NCBI RefSeq assembly: GCF_007595705.1
Contig: NZ_NISY01000004.1
Location: 496,001 to 560,000, forward strand
DNA length: 64,000 nucleotides
From: Streptomyces sp. SAJ15
GTDB lineage: Bacteria; Actinomycetota; Actinomycetes; Streptomycetales; Streptomycetaceae
Direction: 5' to 3'
Part shown: positions 1-9,115 of the stretch, piece after piece
How the letters are laid out: the number at the start of each line of letters is the position of its first letter
Numbering within the stretch: position 1 is the first letter of the stretch
Notes under the pieces: generated by a model
What the model saw: only the letters and a program-made list of their open reading frames with translations
Databases searched by the model: none
What the model was told of the DNA's origin: nothing
Made by a program: the position numbers and the translations under genes

Positions 1-1
1 C

Positions 2-154
2 GGCTTCGTCGCGGAGGCGCGGGACGCCCTCGGCCCCGGCGCCCTGGACCGACTGCGGGCCGACGCCCGCACCGTCGCCCCGGCGCTGCGCCCCCTGGCC
101 GAACAGAGCCTGAGCCACCTGCGCCGGCTGGTCCAGGAGCGGTCGGCACGCTGA
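2..154 (+). CDS. C-terminal 50 residues of an unrecognised protein (cut by window edge)
   Basis: An open frame enters from the left edge and stops at TGA 152-154, giving 50 residues rich in Ala, Arg and Leu and ending in LVQERSAR. Its codons have the strong third-position GC of the neighbouring genes, so it is probably real coding sequence. The fragment looks helical but has no motif I can name. It precedes recO by about 90 bp on the same strand. Confidence 0.5.
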   Translation, partial: GFVAEARDALGPGALDRLRADARTVAPALRPLAEQSLSHLRRLVQERSAR

Positions 155-245
155 CGGCGAGCACCGCCGCCGAACCCCGAAAGGGGAGGTCGCCCCGGCC
201 GGGTGCGTGGCACGCCGGGGCGTCGCCGTACGGAACAATGGCTCC

Positions 246-992
246 ATGAGTCTGTTCCGCGACGACGGCATCGTGCTGCGCACCCAGAAGCTCGGTGAGG
301 CGGACCGGATCATCACGCTGTTGACCCGGGGCCATGGGCGGGTGCGGGCCGTCGCCCGGGGGGTGCGACGGACCAAGTCGAAGTTCGGGGCCCGGCTGGA
401 GCCGTTCTCACATGTGGACGTGCAGTTCTTCGCGCGCGGCAGCGACCTGGTCGGCCGCAGCCTGCCGCTGTGCACCCAGAGCGAGACCATCGCTCCGTAC
501 GGCAGCGGTATCGTGACCGACTACGCGCGCTACACCGCCGGGACCGCGATGCTGGAGACAGCGGAGCGGTTCACGGACCAGGAGGGCGAGCCCGCCGTAC
601 AGCAGTATCTGCTGCTGGTCGGCGGGCTTCGCACGCTTGCGGCGGGGGAGCACGCTCCGCATCTGGTGCTCGACGCGTTCCTGCTGCGCTCGCTCGCCGT
701 CAACGGCTACGCGCCGAGCTTCGGCGACTGCGCGAAGTGCGGCATGCCGGGGCCGAACCGGTTCTTCTCGGTCGGCGCCGGCGGTGTGATCTGCGGTGAG
801 TGCCGGGTGCCCGGAAGCGTCGTACCCTCCTCGGAGACGCTGACGCTGCTCGGGGCGCTGCTCACGGGGGACTGGGAGACGGCGGACGCGTGCGAGGCGC
901 GGCACGCCCGCGAAGGCAGCGGGCTCGTCGCGGCGTACCTGCACTGGCACCTCGAGCGGGGACTCCGGTCCCTGCGGTACGTAGAGAAGTAA
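246..992 (+). CDS. recO: DNA repair protein RecO
   Basis: RecO (248 residues) helps load RecA onto single-stranded DNA in the RecFOR gap-repair pathway. The N-terminal OB-fold reads MSLFRDDGIVLRTQKLGEAD. The C-terminal half carries a four-cysteine zinc site at C162, C165, C183 and C186. The frame is open back to 207, but family proteins begin at MSLFRDD, so I place the start at ATG 246. The gene lies 33 bp upstream of uppS on the same strand, a pairing common in Streptomyces. Length and motifs are normal for actinobacterial RecO. Confidence 0.95.
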   Translation: MSLFRDDGIVLRTQKLGEADRIITLLTRGHGRVRAVARGVRRTKSKFGARLEPFSHVDVQFFARGSDLVGRSLPLCTQSETIAPYGSGIVTDYARYTAGTAMLETAERFTDQEGEPAVQQYLLLVGGLRTLAAGEHAPHLVLDAFLLRSLAVNGYAPSFGDCAKCGMPGPNRFFSVGAGGVICGECRVPGSVVPSSETLTLLGALLTGDWETADACEARHAREGSGLVAAYLHWHLERGLRSLRYVEK

Positions 993-1025
993 GCAGCACC
1001 AGCCACGAAGGAGACGTGACACCGC

Positions 1026-1850
1026 ATGGCACGACGCGGGATTCTGGGCCGGAGGCGACGTGACTACCGGGCCCCGGACCCACACCCCTCCGGTGCCCGG
1101 CCGCCGAAGATCCCCGGCGAGCTGGTCCCCAACCACGTGGCGATCGTCATGGACGGCAACGGCCGCTGGGCCAAGGAGCGCGGGCTGCCGCGCACCGAAG
1201 GGCACAAGGTGGGCGAGGGCGTGGTGCTCGACGTCCTCAAGGGCTGCCTGGAGATGGGCGTCAAGAACCTCTCCCTCTACGCCTTCTCCACCGAGAACTG
1301 GAAGCGCTCGCCCGACGAGGTCCGCTTCCTGATGAACTTCAACCGCGACGTCATCCGCCGCCGCCGCGACGAGATGGACGAGCTGGGCATCCGCATAAGG
1401 TGGACCGGCCGGATGCCCAAGCTGTGGAAGTCCGTGGTGCAGGAGCTCCAGATAGCGCAGGAGCAGACCAAGGACAACGACGCCATGACGCTGTACTTCT
1501 GCGTCAACTACGGCGGTCGCGCGGAGCTCGCCGACGCCGCGCAGGCGCTGGCCCGGGACGTCGCGGCGGGGCGGCTCGACCCGGACAAGGTCAACGAGAA
1601 GACGCTGGCGAAGTACCTGTACTACCCGGACATGCCGGACGTGGACCTGTTCCTGCGGCCGTCCGGAGAGCAGCGGACCTCGAACTACCTGATATGGCAG
1701 AGCGCCTACGCCGAGATGGTCTACCAGGACGTGCTGTGGCCCGATTTCGACCGCCGCGACCTGTGGCGGGCCTGCCTGGAGTACGCCTCCCGGGACCGCC
1801 GCTTCGGCGGAGCGATCCCCAATGAGGAGATCCTCCGCAAGGAGGGGTGA
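1026..1850 (+). CDS. uppS: Isoprenyl transferase (undecaprenyl diphosphate synthase type)
   Basis: This cis-prenyltransferase (274 residues) condenses isopentenyl diphosphate units into the polyprenyl diphosphate used as lipid carrier for cell-wall precursors. The signature DGNGRWA begins at D43, the catalytic aspartate. The later signatures [11 protein letters not shown] and [13 protein letters not shown] are present, so the active site looks intact. The N-terminus has a short basic extension ([15 protein letters not shown]), usual in Streptomyces. It follows recO closely and is followed by a strong convergent terminator shared with zur. The exact chain length of the product cannot be read from sequence. 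Confidence 0.95.
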   Translation: MARRGILGRRRRDYRAPDPHPSGARPPKIPGELVPNHVAIVMDGNGRWAKERGLPRTEGHKVGEGVVLDVLKGCLEMGVKNLSLYAFSTENWKRSPDEVRFLMNFNRDVIRRRRDEMDELGIRIRWTGRMPKLWKSVVQELQIAQEQTKDNDAMTLYFCVNYGGRAELADAAQALARDVAAGRLDPDKVNEKTLAKYLYYPDMPDVDLFLRPSGEQRTSNYLIWQSAYAEMVYQDVLWPDFDRRDLWRACLEYASRDRRFGGAIPNEEILRKEG

Positions 1851-1860
1851 CAGGGCGGAC

Positions 1861-1901
1861 AAGGGTGCGGGGCCGGCTGTGACAGCCGGCCCCGCACCCT
1901 T
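1861..1901. terminator. Bidirectional terminator between uppS and zur
   Basis: Perfect 18-bp arms at 1861-1878 and 1884-1901 enclose a 5-nt loop. The hairpin sits between the convergent stops of uppS (1850) and zur (1930), so it can serve both transcripts. Confidence 0.85.
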
Positions 1902-1929
1902 GTGTCGTTCTCGCCGCCCGTGACCGGCG

Positions 1930-2349
1930 CTACGCCTCGGCCGCCGCGGCGCAGTCGCCGCAGGTGCCGAAGATCTCGATCGTGTGGGCCACGTCCACGA
2001 AGCCGTGCTCCGCGGCGATGGAGTCCGCCCACCGCTCCACGGCCGGACCCTCCACCTCGACGGCCTTGCCGCAGGAGCGGCAGACCAGGTGATGGTGGTG
2101 GTCGCCGCTGCTGCACCGGCGGTAGACGGCCTCGCCTTCGGTCGTGCGCAGCACGTCGACCTCGCCCGCGTCGGCGAGCGACTGCAGCGTGCGGTAGACC
2201 GTGGTCAGCCCGACCGAGTCACCGCGGTGCTTGAGCATGTCGTGGAGTTCCTGCGCACTACGGAACTCGTCCACCTCGTCCAGCGCTGCCGCCACCGCCG
2301 CGCGCTGCCTGGTGGACCGGCCGCGTACTGGGGGACCCGCGGTCGCCAC
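1930..2349 (-). CDS. zur: Zinc uptake regulator Zur (Fur family)
   Basis: Fur-family repressor of 139 residues, the length of Streptomyces Zur. An N-terminal winged helix is followed by a metal-binding dimerisation domain with the run HHHH at 84-87, cysteine pairs C90/C93 and C130/C133, and H122. I chose the GTG at 2349 because a GAGGAGG site lies just upstream; the open frame extends to 2421 but lacks such a site. The gene lies downstream of znuB on the same strand. With zinc bound, Zur is expected to repress zinc uptake genes such as the adjacent znu operon, whose start region has matching operators. Confidence 0.93.
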   Translation of the reverse strand: MATAGPPVRGRSTRQRAAVAAALDEVDEFRSAQELHDMLKHRGDSVGLTTVYRTLQSLADAGEVDVLRTTEGEAVYRRCSSGDHHHHLVCRSCGKAVEVEGPAVERWADSIAAEHGFVDVAHTIEIFGTCGDCAAAAEA

Positions 2350-2478
2350 AGTTTGCCTCCTCAAGCTCGGCTGCTCGAACTCACCCGTCCGGACTCGCAT
2401 GGTCATTGTGCCAGGTAACACATGGCGGCCGGGCGAGGCCCGTACAGCAGGGCGAGAGCCGGGAGGGCGGCGCCGGGG

Positions 2479-3360
2479 CTAGACCTGGACGTCGTCCCGC
2501 TTCGTCGGCTCCAGAGTGCACTCCGCGCCGGCCTCCTCGGCCCGCCGGGCGCGCTTTCTGGCCAGCGGCGCGGCGAGGACGGTGATCGCGGCGAAGACGG
2601 CGATGGCGAAGACGACGATGGTGGCGCCGGGGGGCACGTCCTCGTAGTAGGAGTAGACGGTGCCGGAGAGGGTGACGGTGACGCCGATGCCCATCGCGGC
2701 CGCCAGCGTCATGGCGAAGCCGCGGGTGGCCTGCTGGGCGGCGGCCACCGGGACCACCATCAGCGCGCTGACCAGCAGCAGGCCGACGACCCGCATGGCG
2801 ACGGTGACGGTGATGGCGGCGGTGACGGCCAGCAGCAGGTTCAGCAGCCGCACCGGCAGCCCGGTGACGCGGGCGAACTCCTCGTCCTGGCAGACCGCGA
2901 ACAGCTGGCGGCGCAGCCCGACGGTGACCAGCACCACGAAGCCGGCCAGGCAGCTGATCGCGGTGACGTCCTCCGGCGAGACCGTGGTGATCGAGCCGAA
3001 GAGGTAGGTCATCAGCTTGCCGTTGCCGCCGTCGGGGGCGAGGTTGATCAGCAGCACGCCGCCGGCCATGCCGCCGTAGAAGAGCATGGCCAGCGCGATG
3101 TCGCCGCGGGTCTTGCCGTACCAGCGGATCAGCTCCATCACGATCGCGCCGAGCGCGGACACGGCGACCGCCGTCCACACCGGGTTGGCGCCGGTCAGGA
3201 AGCCGAGGGCGACGCCGGTGAGGGCGACATGGCCGATGCCGTCGCCCATGATCGCCTGGCGGCGCTGGACGAGGTAGATGCCGACGGCGGGGGCGGTGAC
3301 GCCGATGAGGAGGGCGGCGATCAGCGCCCGCTGCATGAACGCGTAGTTCAGGAATTCCAT
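2479..3360 (-). CDS. znuB: Zinc ABC transporter permease ZnuB
   Basis: Integral membrane subunit of a metal-ion ABC importer of the ABC-3 family, 293 residues with about eight hydrophobic segments. The N-terminal signature VQRRQAIMGDGIGHVALTGV is characteristic of zinc/manganese permeases. The start codon overlaps the znuC stop (TGATG at 3358-3362), so the two are translationally coupled. Together with ZnuC and ZnuA it forms a complete high-affinity zinc importer, and zur follows. The zinc assignment rests on the His-rich ZnuA and the neighbouring zur. Confidence 0.93.
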   Translation of the reverse strand: MEFLNYAFMQRALIAALLIGVTAPAVGIYLVQRRQAIMGDGIGHVALTGVALGFLTGANPVWTAVAVSALGAIVMELIRWYGKTRGDIALAMLFYGGMAGGVLLINLAPDGGNGKLMTYLFGSITTVSPEDVTAISCLAGFVVLVTVGLRRQLFAVCQDEEFARVTGLPVRLLNLLLAVTAAITVTVAMRVVGLLLVSALMVVPVAAAQQATRGFAMTLAAAMGIGVTVTLSGTVYSYYEDVPPGATIVVFAIAVFAAITVLAAPLARKRARRAEEAGAECTLEPTKRDDVQV

Positions 3361-4127
3361 CAGCTCAGCAGCCCCGTCCGGATCGGCTCGGCGTCGGGCG
3401 CCGCATGCGGGTGTACGTGGTCGTGGCCGGGCAGCGCGTGCTGGCCGACGGCCTCCGGCGGGGGCCCGTCGTGCACCACGCAGCCGTCACGCAGCACCAC
3501 GGCGCGGTCGATGAGCGGCTCCAGCGGGCCCAGCTCGTGCAGCACCAGCAGCACGGTGGTGCCGGCGTCGACCTGCTCGCGCAGGGTGGCGGCCAGCACC
3601 TGCTGGCTGGCCAGGTCCACCCCGGCCATCGGCTCATCCATGATCAGCAGCTCCGGCTCGCCGGCCAGGGCGCGGGCGATCAGCACCCGCTGGTGCTGGC
3701 CGCCGGAGAGCGCGTTGACCGAGTCCCGGGCCCGGTCGGCCATGCCGACCAGCTCCAGGGCGCGGTCCACCGCGGCCCGGTCGGCGCGGCCCAGCAGCCC
3801 CAGCCGGGAGCGGCCCAGCCGGCCCGCGGAGACGACCTCCCGGACGGTCGCGGGGACGCCGCTGGCGGCGGTGGTGCGCTGCGGCACATAGCCGATCCGC
3901 GCCCAGTCGCGGAAGCGGCGGCGCGGGGTGCCGAAGAGCGTGAGCTCACCCTCGGTGAGCGGCACCTGGCCGACGACGGCGCGCACGGCCGTCGACTTGC
4001 CCGAGCCGTTCGCGCCGAGCAGGGCCACCACCTCGCCGCGGTGCACGGTGAGGTCGACGCCGCGCAGCACGGGGCGCGAGCCCAGCGAGGCCCTGGCCCC
4101 GCTGAGGGATATGACCGGCTCCTGCAT
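3360..4127 (-). CDS. znuC: Zinc ABC transporter ATP-binding protein ZnuC
   Basis: ATPase subunit (255 residues) of the zinc importer. It has Walker A GANGSGKST, the signature LSGGQHQRV and Walker B LLIMDEP, followed by a switch histidine in VLHELG. The C-terminus is His-rich (HALPGHDHVHPH), frequent in zinc ABC ATPases. I place the start at ATG 4127, where the protein begins MQEPVISLSGA; a longer frame running to 5246 merely reads through the znuA region in another frame. It lies between znuA (14-bp gap) and znuB (1-bp overlap). Confidence 0.93.
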   Translation of the reverse strand: MQEPVISLSGARASLGSRPVLRGVDLTVHRGEVVALLGANGSGKSTAVRAVVGQVPLTEGELTLFGTPRRRFRDWARIGYVPQRTTAASGVPATVREVVSAGRLGRSRLGLLGRADRAAVDRALELVGMADRARDSVNALSGGQHQRVLIARALAGEPELLIMDEPMAGVDLASQQVLAATLREQVDAGTTVLLVLHELGPLEPLIDRAVVLRDGCVVHDGPPPEAVGQHALPGHDHVHPHAAPDAEPIRTGLLS

Positions 4128-4141
4128 CTCTGTCGCCTCCG

Positions 4142-5206
4142 TCACTGTGCGCCCAGGGCTCCCTGCAGGGCCCGCAGGTTCGCCCGCTGGACCGCGAAGT
4201 AGTCGTCGCCCCGGGAATCGTCGGCGATGCTCTCCAGCGGGTCCAGCACATCGGTCTTGAGCCCGAGGTCCCCGGCCAGCGTCTTGGCCGTCTTGTCGCT
4301 CGCGAGCGTCTCGAAGAAGACGGTATTCACCTTGTCCTCTTCCGCCACCTGGTGCAGCTTCTTCATCCGGGCCGGGCTGGGCTCGGCCTCCGGGTCGAGC
4401 CCGGCGATGGCCTCCTGCTCCAGGCCGTAGCGCTCGGCGAGGTAGCCGAAGGCGGCGTGGGCGGTGATGAAGGTGTCGGTGGTGCGGTTCTTCAGTCCGG
4501 TGCGGAACTCGCGGTCGAGCGCGTGCAGCTCCTCGACCAGCTTGGCGGTGTTGGCGCGGTAGTCGGCCGCGTGCTTCGGGTCGGCCTTCTCCAGGGCCTT
4601 CCCGACGCCCTTGGCGACCTCGGCGTACTTCACCGGGTCCAGCCAGACATGGGGGTCGGCGCCGGCGTCCTCGCCGTGGTCGTGGCCCTCGTGGTCGCCC
4701 TGCGGCTCGTCGTGGTCCTCGGCGTGGTCGCCGTGGCCCTCGTCGGCGTGGTCCTCGTCGGCGTGGTCCTCGCTGCCCTCGCCGTGGCTCTCGGCGCCGT
4801 GGTCGTGGCCGTCGACCTCGGCCCCGTGGTCTTCGAGGGGGGTGTACGAGGCGGCGTCGGCGATGTGCTCGGGGCCGTTCTGGTCGATGGCCTCGTCGAC
4901 GGCGGGCTGCAGGCCCTTGAGGTAGATCACCAGGCCCGACTCGGAGAGCTGGGCGGTCTGCTTGGGGCTGATGTCCAGGTCGTGCGGCTCGGCGCCCGGC
5001 TTGGCGAGCGTGGTCACCCGTATGTGGTCGCCGCCGATCCGCTCGGCCAGGAACTCCATCGGATAGAACGACGCCATCACCCGGAGTCTGCCGTCCCCGT
5101 CCCTGCCGTCCGAGTCGGTGGCGGAACAGGCGGTGAGGGCCGCCAGGCCGAGAGCGAGGGCCCCCGCCACGGCGGCCGAGGGTATGAGGCGACGTGCGAC
5201 GTTCAT
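4142..5206 (-). CDS. znuA: Zinc-binding lipoprotein ZnuA
   Basis: Substrate-binding protein (354 residues from ATG 5206) that captures zinc outside the membrane. A lipoprotein signal peptide ends in LTAC with the lipidated Cys at 27. Conserved ligands include the His in AEPHDLDIS and the His in DPHVWLDP. Between them, residues about 127-186 form a long His/Asp/Glu-rich loop typical of zinc-specific ZnuA. ATG 5215 is an alternative start; neither has a good ribosome site, so a leaderless or very short leader is possible. First gene of znuA-znuC-znuB, with a Zur-like box over the start. Confidence 0.92.
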   Translation of the reverse strand: MNVARRLIPSAAVAGALALGLAALTACSATDSDGRDGDGRLRVMASFYPMEFLAERIGGDHIRVTTLAKPGAEPHDLDISPKQTAQLSESGLVIYLKGLQPAVDEAIDQNGPEHIADAASYTPLEDHGAEVDGHDHGAESHGEGSEDHADEDHADEGHGDHAEDHDEPQGDHEGHDHGEDAGADPHVWLDPVKYAEVAKGVGKALEKADPKHAADYRANTAKLVEELHALDREFRTGLKNRTTDTFITAHAAFGYLAERYGLEQEAIAGLDPEAEPSPARMKKLHQVAEEDKVNTVFFETLASDKTAKTLAGDLGLKTDVLDPLESIADDSRGDDYFAVQRANLRALQGALGAQ

Positions 5207-5242
5207 GACTCTCATTTTCAACAAAACTGGAAACCATTGTCA
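5206..5242 (-). promoter_or_regulatory. Two candidate Zur boxes upstream of znuA
   Basis: Two 15-bp elements lie 7 bp apart: tgactctcattttca at 5206-5220 and tggaaaccattgtca at 5228-5242 (plus strand). On the znuA strand they read TGAAAATGAGAGTCA and TGACAATGGTTTCCA, close to the AT-rich TGAAAATnATTTTCA pattern described for actinobacterial Zur. The first overlaps the znuA start, a position suited to repression. glyS starts divergently at 5347 and could be affected too. Confidence 0.65.
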
Positions 5243-5346
5243 ACAACGGTGGTCGCGGTGCTCAGGGGCCGATCGATTTGATCGAAGGGGTGCACGCGCC
5301 GGTAATCTGAGGCATTCGCTTCGTCGTCTTCAATGAAGAGAGCACC

Positions 5347-6726
5347 GTGGCCGCCGACAAGATCGAAACCATCGTCAGCCTGAGCAAGCGCCGTGGCTTC
5401 GTTTACCCCTGCAGCGAGATCTACGGCGGCCAGCGCGCCGCCTGGGACTACGGACCGCTCGGTGTCGAGCTGAAGGAGAACATCAAGCGCCAGTGGTGGC
5501 GCTCCATGGTCACCTCGCGTGACGATGTCGTCGGTCTCGACTCCTCGGTGATCCTGGCCCGTGAGGTCTGGGAGGCGTCCGGCCACGTCGCCACCTTCAC
5601 CGACCCGCTGACCGAGTGCACCTCCTGCCACAAGCGGTTCCGCGCGGACCACCTGGAGGAGGCGTACGAGGCCAAGCACGGCCACGCCCCGGCGAGCCTG
5701 ACCGAGCTGAACTGCCCGCACTGCGGCACCAAGGGTTCCTTCACCGAGCCCAAGCAGTTCTCCGGCCTGCTCTCCACCCACCTCGGCCCGACCCAGGACA
5801 CCGGCTCGGTCGCCTACCTGCGCCCCGAGACCGCCCAGGGCATCTTCACCAACTTCATGCAGGTCCAGCAGACCTCGCGGCGCAAGCCGCCGTTCGGCAT
5901 CGCCCAGATGGGCAAGTCGTTCCGCAACGAGATCACGCCGGGCAACTTCATCTTCCGCACCCGTGAGTTCGAGCAGATGGAGATGGAGTTCTTCGTCAAG
6001 CCGGGCGAGGACGAGCAGTGGCACGAGTACTGGATGGAGCAGCGCTGGAACTGGTACCGCGACCTCGGCATCCGCGAGGAGAACATCCGCTGGTACGAGC
6101 ACCCGAAGGAGAAGCTGTCCCACTACTCGAAGCGCACCGCTGACATCGAGTACCGCTTCAACTTCGGCGGCACCGAGTTCTCCGAGCTGGAGGGCGTGGC
6201 CAACCGCACCGACTACGACCTCAAGGCGCACTCCGCCGCCTCCGGCCAGGACCTGTCGTACTTCGACCAGGAGGCCGGCGAGCGCTGGACCCCGTACGTC
6301 ATCGAGCCGGCGGCCGGCGTCAACCGCGCCATGCTCGCCTTCATGCTCGACGCCTACATCGAGGACGAGGCGCCCAACGCCAAGGGCAAGATGGAGAAGC
6401 GCACCGTGATGCGCCTCGACCCGCGCCTGGCGCCGGTCAAGGTCGCGGTGCTGCCGCTGTCCCGCAACCCGCAGCTGTCCCCGAAGGCCAAGGGCCTCGC
6501 CTCGGACCTGCGCAAGCACTGGAACATCGAGTTCGACGACGCCGGCGCCATCGGCCGCCGCTACCGTCGCCAGGACGAGATCGGCACGCCGTTCTGCGTC
6601 ACCGTCGACTTCGACACCCTTGAGGACAACGCGGTCACCGTGCGCGAGCGCGACACGATGAAGCAGGAGCGCGTCTCGCTGGACCAGATCCAGAGCTACC
6701 TGGGCGGCCGCCTGATCGGCTGCTGA
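5347..6726 (+). CDS. glyS: Glycyl-tRNA synthetase (dimeric, class II)
   Basis: Charges tRNA-Gly with glycine. The 459-residue protein is the alpha2-type enzyme. Class II motifs are visible: motif 2 around [20 protein letters not shown] and motif 3 near the end of the catalytic core, followed by a C-terminal anticodon-binding domain. A zinc-finger-like insertion has CTSCHKRF and CPHCGTKG. The GTG start at 5347 follows a GAAGAGAG stretch. It is divergent from znuA and ends at a strong convergent hairpin. Confidence 0.96.
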   Translation: MAADKIETIVSLSKRRGFVYPCSEIYGGQRAAWDYGPLGVELKENIKRQWWRSMVTSRDDVVGLDSSVILAREVWEASGHVATFTDPLTECTSCHKRFRADHLEEAYEAKHGHAPASLTELNCPHCGTKGSFTEPKQFSGLLSTHLGPTQDTGSVAYLRPETAQGIFTNFMQVQQTSRRKPPFGIAQMGKSFRNEITPGNFIFRTREFEQMEMEFFVKPGEDEQWHEYWMEQRWNWYRDLGIREENIRWYEHPKEKLSHYSKRTADIEYRFNFGGTEFSELEGVANRTDYDLKAHSAASGQDLSYFDQEAGERWTPYVIEPAAGVNRAMLAFMLDAYIEDEAPNAKGKMEKRTVMRLDPRLAPVKVAVLPLSRNPQLSPKAKGLASDLRKHWNIEFDDAGAIGRRYRRQDEIGTPFCVTVDFDTLEDNAVTVRERDTMKQERVSLDQIQSYLGGRLIGC

Positions 6727-6759
6727 CGGCTCGGCCTGCCGGCCCGGCCTGAGCGCGGC

Positions 6760-6802
6760 GAGGCCCCGGTTTCCGTACGGAGCGTACGGAGGCCGGGGCC
6801 TC
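6760..6802. terminator. Bidirectional terminator after glyS
   Basis: Arms of 20 bp (6760-6779 and 6783-6802) pair throughout, two positions as G-U, around a 3-nt loop. The hairpin lies between the convergent ends of glyS (6726) and the Uma2-type gene (6827). Confidence 0.8.
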
Positions 6803-6826
6803 GTGCGTGTGGCGCGGTGCGGTGGC

Positions 6827-7420
6827 CTACGCCTCCCAGCCGGCGGTGTCGAGCTCGAAGTCGAAGGGGGCGGGGATGTGGACGGTCTCGCCGAACTTGA
6901 CCTGGGTGTGCATGCGATAGCCGCGGTCAGGTGTCGGGTCGTGGTACACCGTGACATCGCCCTGGAGCATGTCCACCAGGACGTATACCGGCACTCCCGC
7001 CACGCCGTAGACCTTGACCTTGTCGTCACGGTCGAAGTCCGCGGTGGACTCCGAGGTCAGCTCCGTGACGAGGGACAGCGCCTCGCCGGGGAGCCGGATG
7101 CCACGGACTCGGGTGGCATCGGCATCGGCGACATGGAGATCCGGGCCATAAGCGCGGCTCTGGCCGGGGAAGACGAAGAGGCAGGGGGCCTGGCTCACCC
7201 GGTGGCCTTCGGGAGCATGAGGTTTGAGTTGCTCGGACAGCGACTCCATGATGTCGAGGTAGTACCCCCGCGACCACGGCGACATGACGATGTTCCCCCC
7301 GATGATTTCCGCGCTGAAACCCGTGGGCACGGCTTCGTTGATCGCTTCCAGCGCGCGGCACAGCTCTTCGAACGTGCTGACAGCGCCTATCGTGTGGGGT
7401 TTCTCGACCATGAGTGTCAT
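6827..7420 (-). CDS. Uma2-family (DUF820) endonuclease-like protein
   Basis: A 197-residue protein of the Uma2/DUF820 family, which has a PD-(D/E)XK nuclease-like fold but mostly unknown roles. The family pattern is visible: GPDLHVAD, then ELTSESTADFDRDDK leading into KVKVYGVAGVPVYVLVD, where the acidic residues and Lys match the presumed active site. The ATG at 7420 follows GGAGGAG; a longer open frame upstream only crosses the TetR gene in another frame. It stands alone between two convergent or unrelated genes. Such genes are abundant in Streptomyces, and no restriction partner is nearby. Confidence 0.8.
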   Translation of the reverse strand: MTLMVEKPHTIGAVSTFEELCRALEAINEAVPTGFSAEIIGGNIVMSPWSRGYYLDIMESLSEQLKPHAPEGHRVSQAPCLFVFPGQSRAYGPDLHVADADATRVRGIRLPGEALSLVTELTSESTADFDRDDKVKVYGVAGVPVYVLVDMLQGDVTVYHDPTPDRGYRMHTQVKFGETVHIPAPFDFELDTAGWEA

Positions 7421-7488
7421 GATGCTCCTCCGCGTCGCCGTAGGCGTTTCACCACTCAGCGTAGCCATCTGTCCCTGGCGCCGTGGGG

Positions 7489-8070
7489 CTACGCCCGAAG
7501 CCCCCGCAGCGCCAGCTCGCACACCGCCTCGAACGCTTCCTCGATCCCCTGCCCCGACCACTCCGCCGCGTACGCCGGGTCGTGGAAGCGGTTGGTGGCG
7601 TCCCAGACCGCGCGGGCGGCGCGGCGGGGGTCGGTCGCGGCGAACTCGCCGCGCTCCACGCCGCTCTCCACGATGGCCGCGAGCTGCCCGACCATCGTGT
7701 CGATGTGGTGCTCCACCGTGGCGCTGTTCTCGCCGACCAGCGCCATGTAGGTGGCGAAGAGCTCCGGGTCGTCGCCGGCCTTGCGCCGCTTGGCGGCGAA
7801 CAGGGCGGCGAGCCAGGCGCGCAGTCGGTCCGCCGCCGGCTCGGACCCCGCGGCGATCGCGGACAGCTCCGCGTGCGACTGGTCCAACCACCGCTCGGTG
7901 ACCGCCTCGCGCAGCGCCGCCTTGGTGCGGAAGTGGCGGTAGACGCTGCCGTGGCTGACCCCCAGCGCCCGGGCGACGTCCACCACGGTGGCCTTCGCCG
8001 GGCCGAAGCGTCGCAGCACCTCCTCGGTGGCTTCGAGGATGCGGTCGGGGGTCAGCTGCTCGGGCGGCAT
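7489..8070 (-). CDS. TetR-family transcriptional regulator
   Basis: A 193-residue repressor-type protein. The N-terminal helix-turn-helix (about residues 10-55) contains ILEATEEVLRRFGPAKATVVDVARALGVSHGSVYRHF. The C-terminal half resembles the TetR ligand/dimerisation domain. It starts 8 bp after the stop of the aldo-keto reductase gene on the same strand, so the two probably form an operon and the regulator likely controls its own operon through the palindromes upstream of the reductase. The inducer is unknown. Confidence 0.88.
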   Translation of the reverse strand: MPPEQLTPDRILEATEEVLRRFGPAKATVVDVARALGVSHGSVYRHFRTKAALREAVTERWLDQSHAELSAIAAGSEPAADRLRAWLAALFAAKRRKAGDDPELFATYMALVGENSATVEHHIDTMVGQLAAIVESGVERGEFAATDPRRAARAVWDATNRFHDPAYAAEWSGQGIEEAFEAVCELALRGLRA

Positions 8071-8078
8071 CGGGTCCC

Positions 8079-9083
8079 TTACTTCTCGCTGTCGAGGTGC
8101 GCCATCTGGGCCTCCGGGTAGCGCGCGCCCGCGGCGGCGCCCGCCGGAACGGCCGCTTCGATCGCGGCCAGGTCGTCGCCGTCGAGCGTAACGTCCAGCG
8201 CGCCCACCGCCTCGGCCAGGCGGTCCCGACGCCGCGCGCCGACCAGCGGCACGATGTCCTCGCCGCGGGACAGCACCCAGGCGATGGCGATCTGAGCGAC
8301 GGTCACGCCCTTCTGCTCGGCGATCTCGCGCAGCGCGTCCACCAGGTCCAGGTTGCGGCCGAGGTTCTCCCCCTGGAACCGCGGGCTCATGCCGCGGAAG
8401 TCGTTCGCGGCGAGCTTGCGGTCGCGGGTGAAGTGGCCGCTGATCAGGCCGCGGGAGAGCACGCCGTACGCGGTGACGCCGATGCCCAGCTCGCGCGCGG
8501 TGGGCAGGATCTCCCGCTCGATCTCCCGCGAGATCAGCGAGTACTCGATCTGGAGGTCGGCGATCGGGGCCACGGCGGCGGCCCGGCGCAGGCTCTCCGC
8601 GCCCACCTCCGACAGCCCGATGTGCCTCACATAGCCGGCCTCCACCAGCTCGGCGATGGCGCCGACGGTCTCCTCGACCGGGACGGAGTGGTCGAGCCGG
8701 GCGATCCGGTAGATGTCGATGTGGTCCGTGCCCAGGCGCTGCAGCGAGTACGCGGCGAAGTTCTTCACCGCCGCCGGGCGGCCGTCGTAGCCGAGCCAGC
8801 TGCCGTCGGGGCCGCGCAGGGCGCCGAACTTGACGCTGATCAGGGCCTGCTCGCGCAGCGCCGCGGGGGCGGTGCGCAGCGCCTCGTTGAGCAGCAGCTC
8901 GTTGTGGCCCATGCCGTAGAAGTCGCCGGTGTCCAGCAGCGTGATGCCGGCGTCGAGGGCGGCGTGGACGGTGGCGATGGACTCCGAGCGGTCGGCTTCG
9001 CCGTAGAGGGCGGACATGCCCATCGCGCCGAGACCGAGGGAGGAGACCTGGGGGCCGGTGGTGCCGAGGGTGCGGGTCTGCAC
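8079..9083 (-). CDS. Aldo/keto reductase
   Basis: NADPH-dependent oxidoreductase of the AKR superfamily, 334 residues, TIM-barrel. It shows the family aspartate D51 in LLDTGDFYG, Tyr56 and Lys85 in SVKFG. The fourth catalytic residue, normally His in a YYQHR-type segment, is not seen: the aligned segment reads DIYRIARLD. A subgroup of actinobacterial AKRs shares this variation, so it need not mean loss of function. First gene of a two-gene unit with a TetR regulator. Substrate cannot be predicted. Confidence 0.88.
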   Translation of the reverse strand: MQTRTLGTTGPQVSSLGLGAMGMSALYGEADRSESIATVHAALDAGITLLDTGDFYGMGHNELLLNEALRTAPAALREQALISVKFGALRGPDGSWLGYDGRPAAVKNFAAYSLQRLGTDHIDIYRIARLDHSVPVEETVGAIAELVEAGYVRHIGLSEVGAESLRRAAAVAPIADLQIEYSLISREIEREILPTARELGIGVTAYGVLSRGLISGHFTRDRKLAANDFRGMSPRFQGENLGRNLDLVDALREIAEQKGVTVAQIAIAWVLSRGEDIVPLVGARRRDRLAEAVGALDVTLDGDDLAAIEAAVPAGAAAGARYPEAQMAHLDSEK

Positions 9084-9115
9084 GGGGTGCTCCTGGGGGT
9101 GGGAGAGCGGCTGAC

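Noticed and set aside
2350..2421. Upstream start for zur at 2421
   Set aside because: GTG 2349 has a GAGGAGG site and gives the standard 139-residue protein; the extension has neither support nor similarity.
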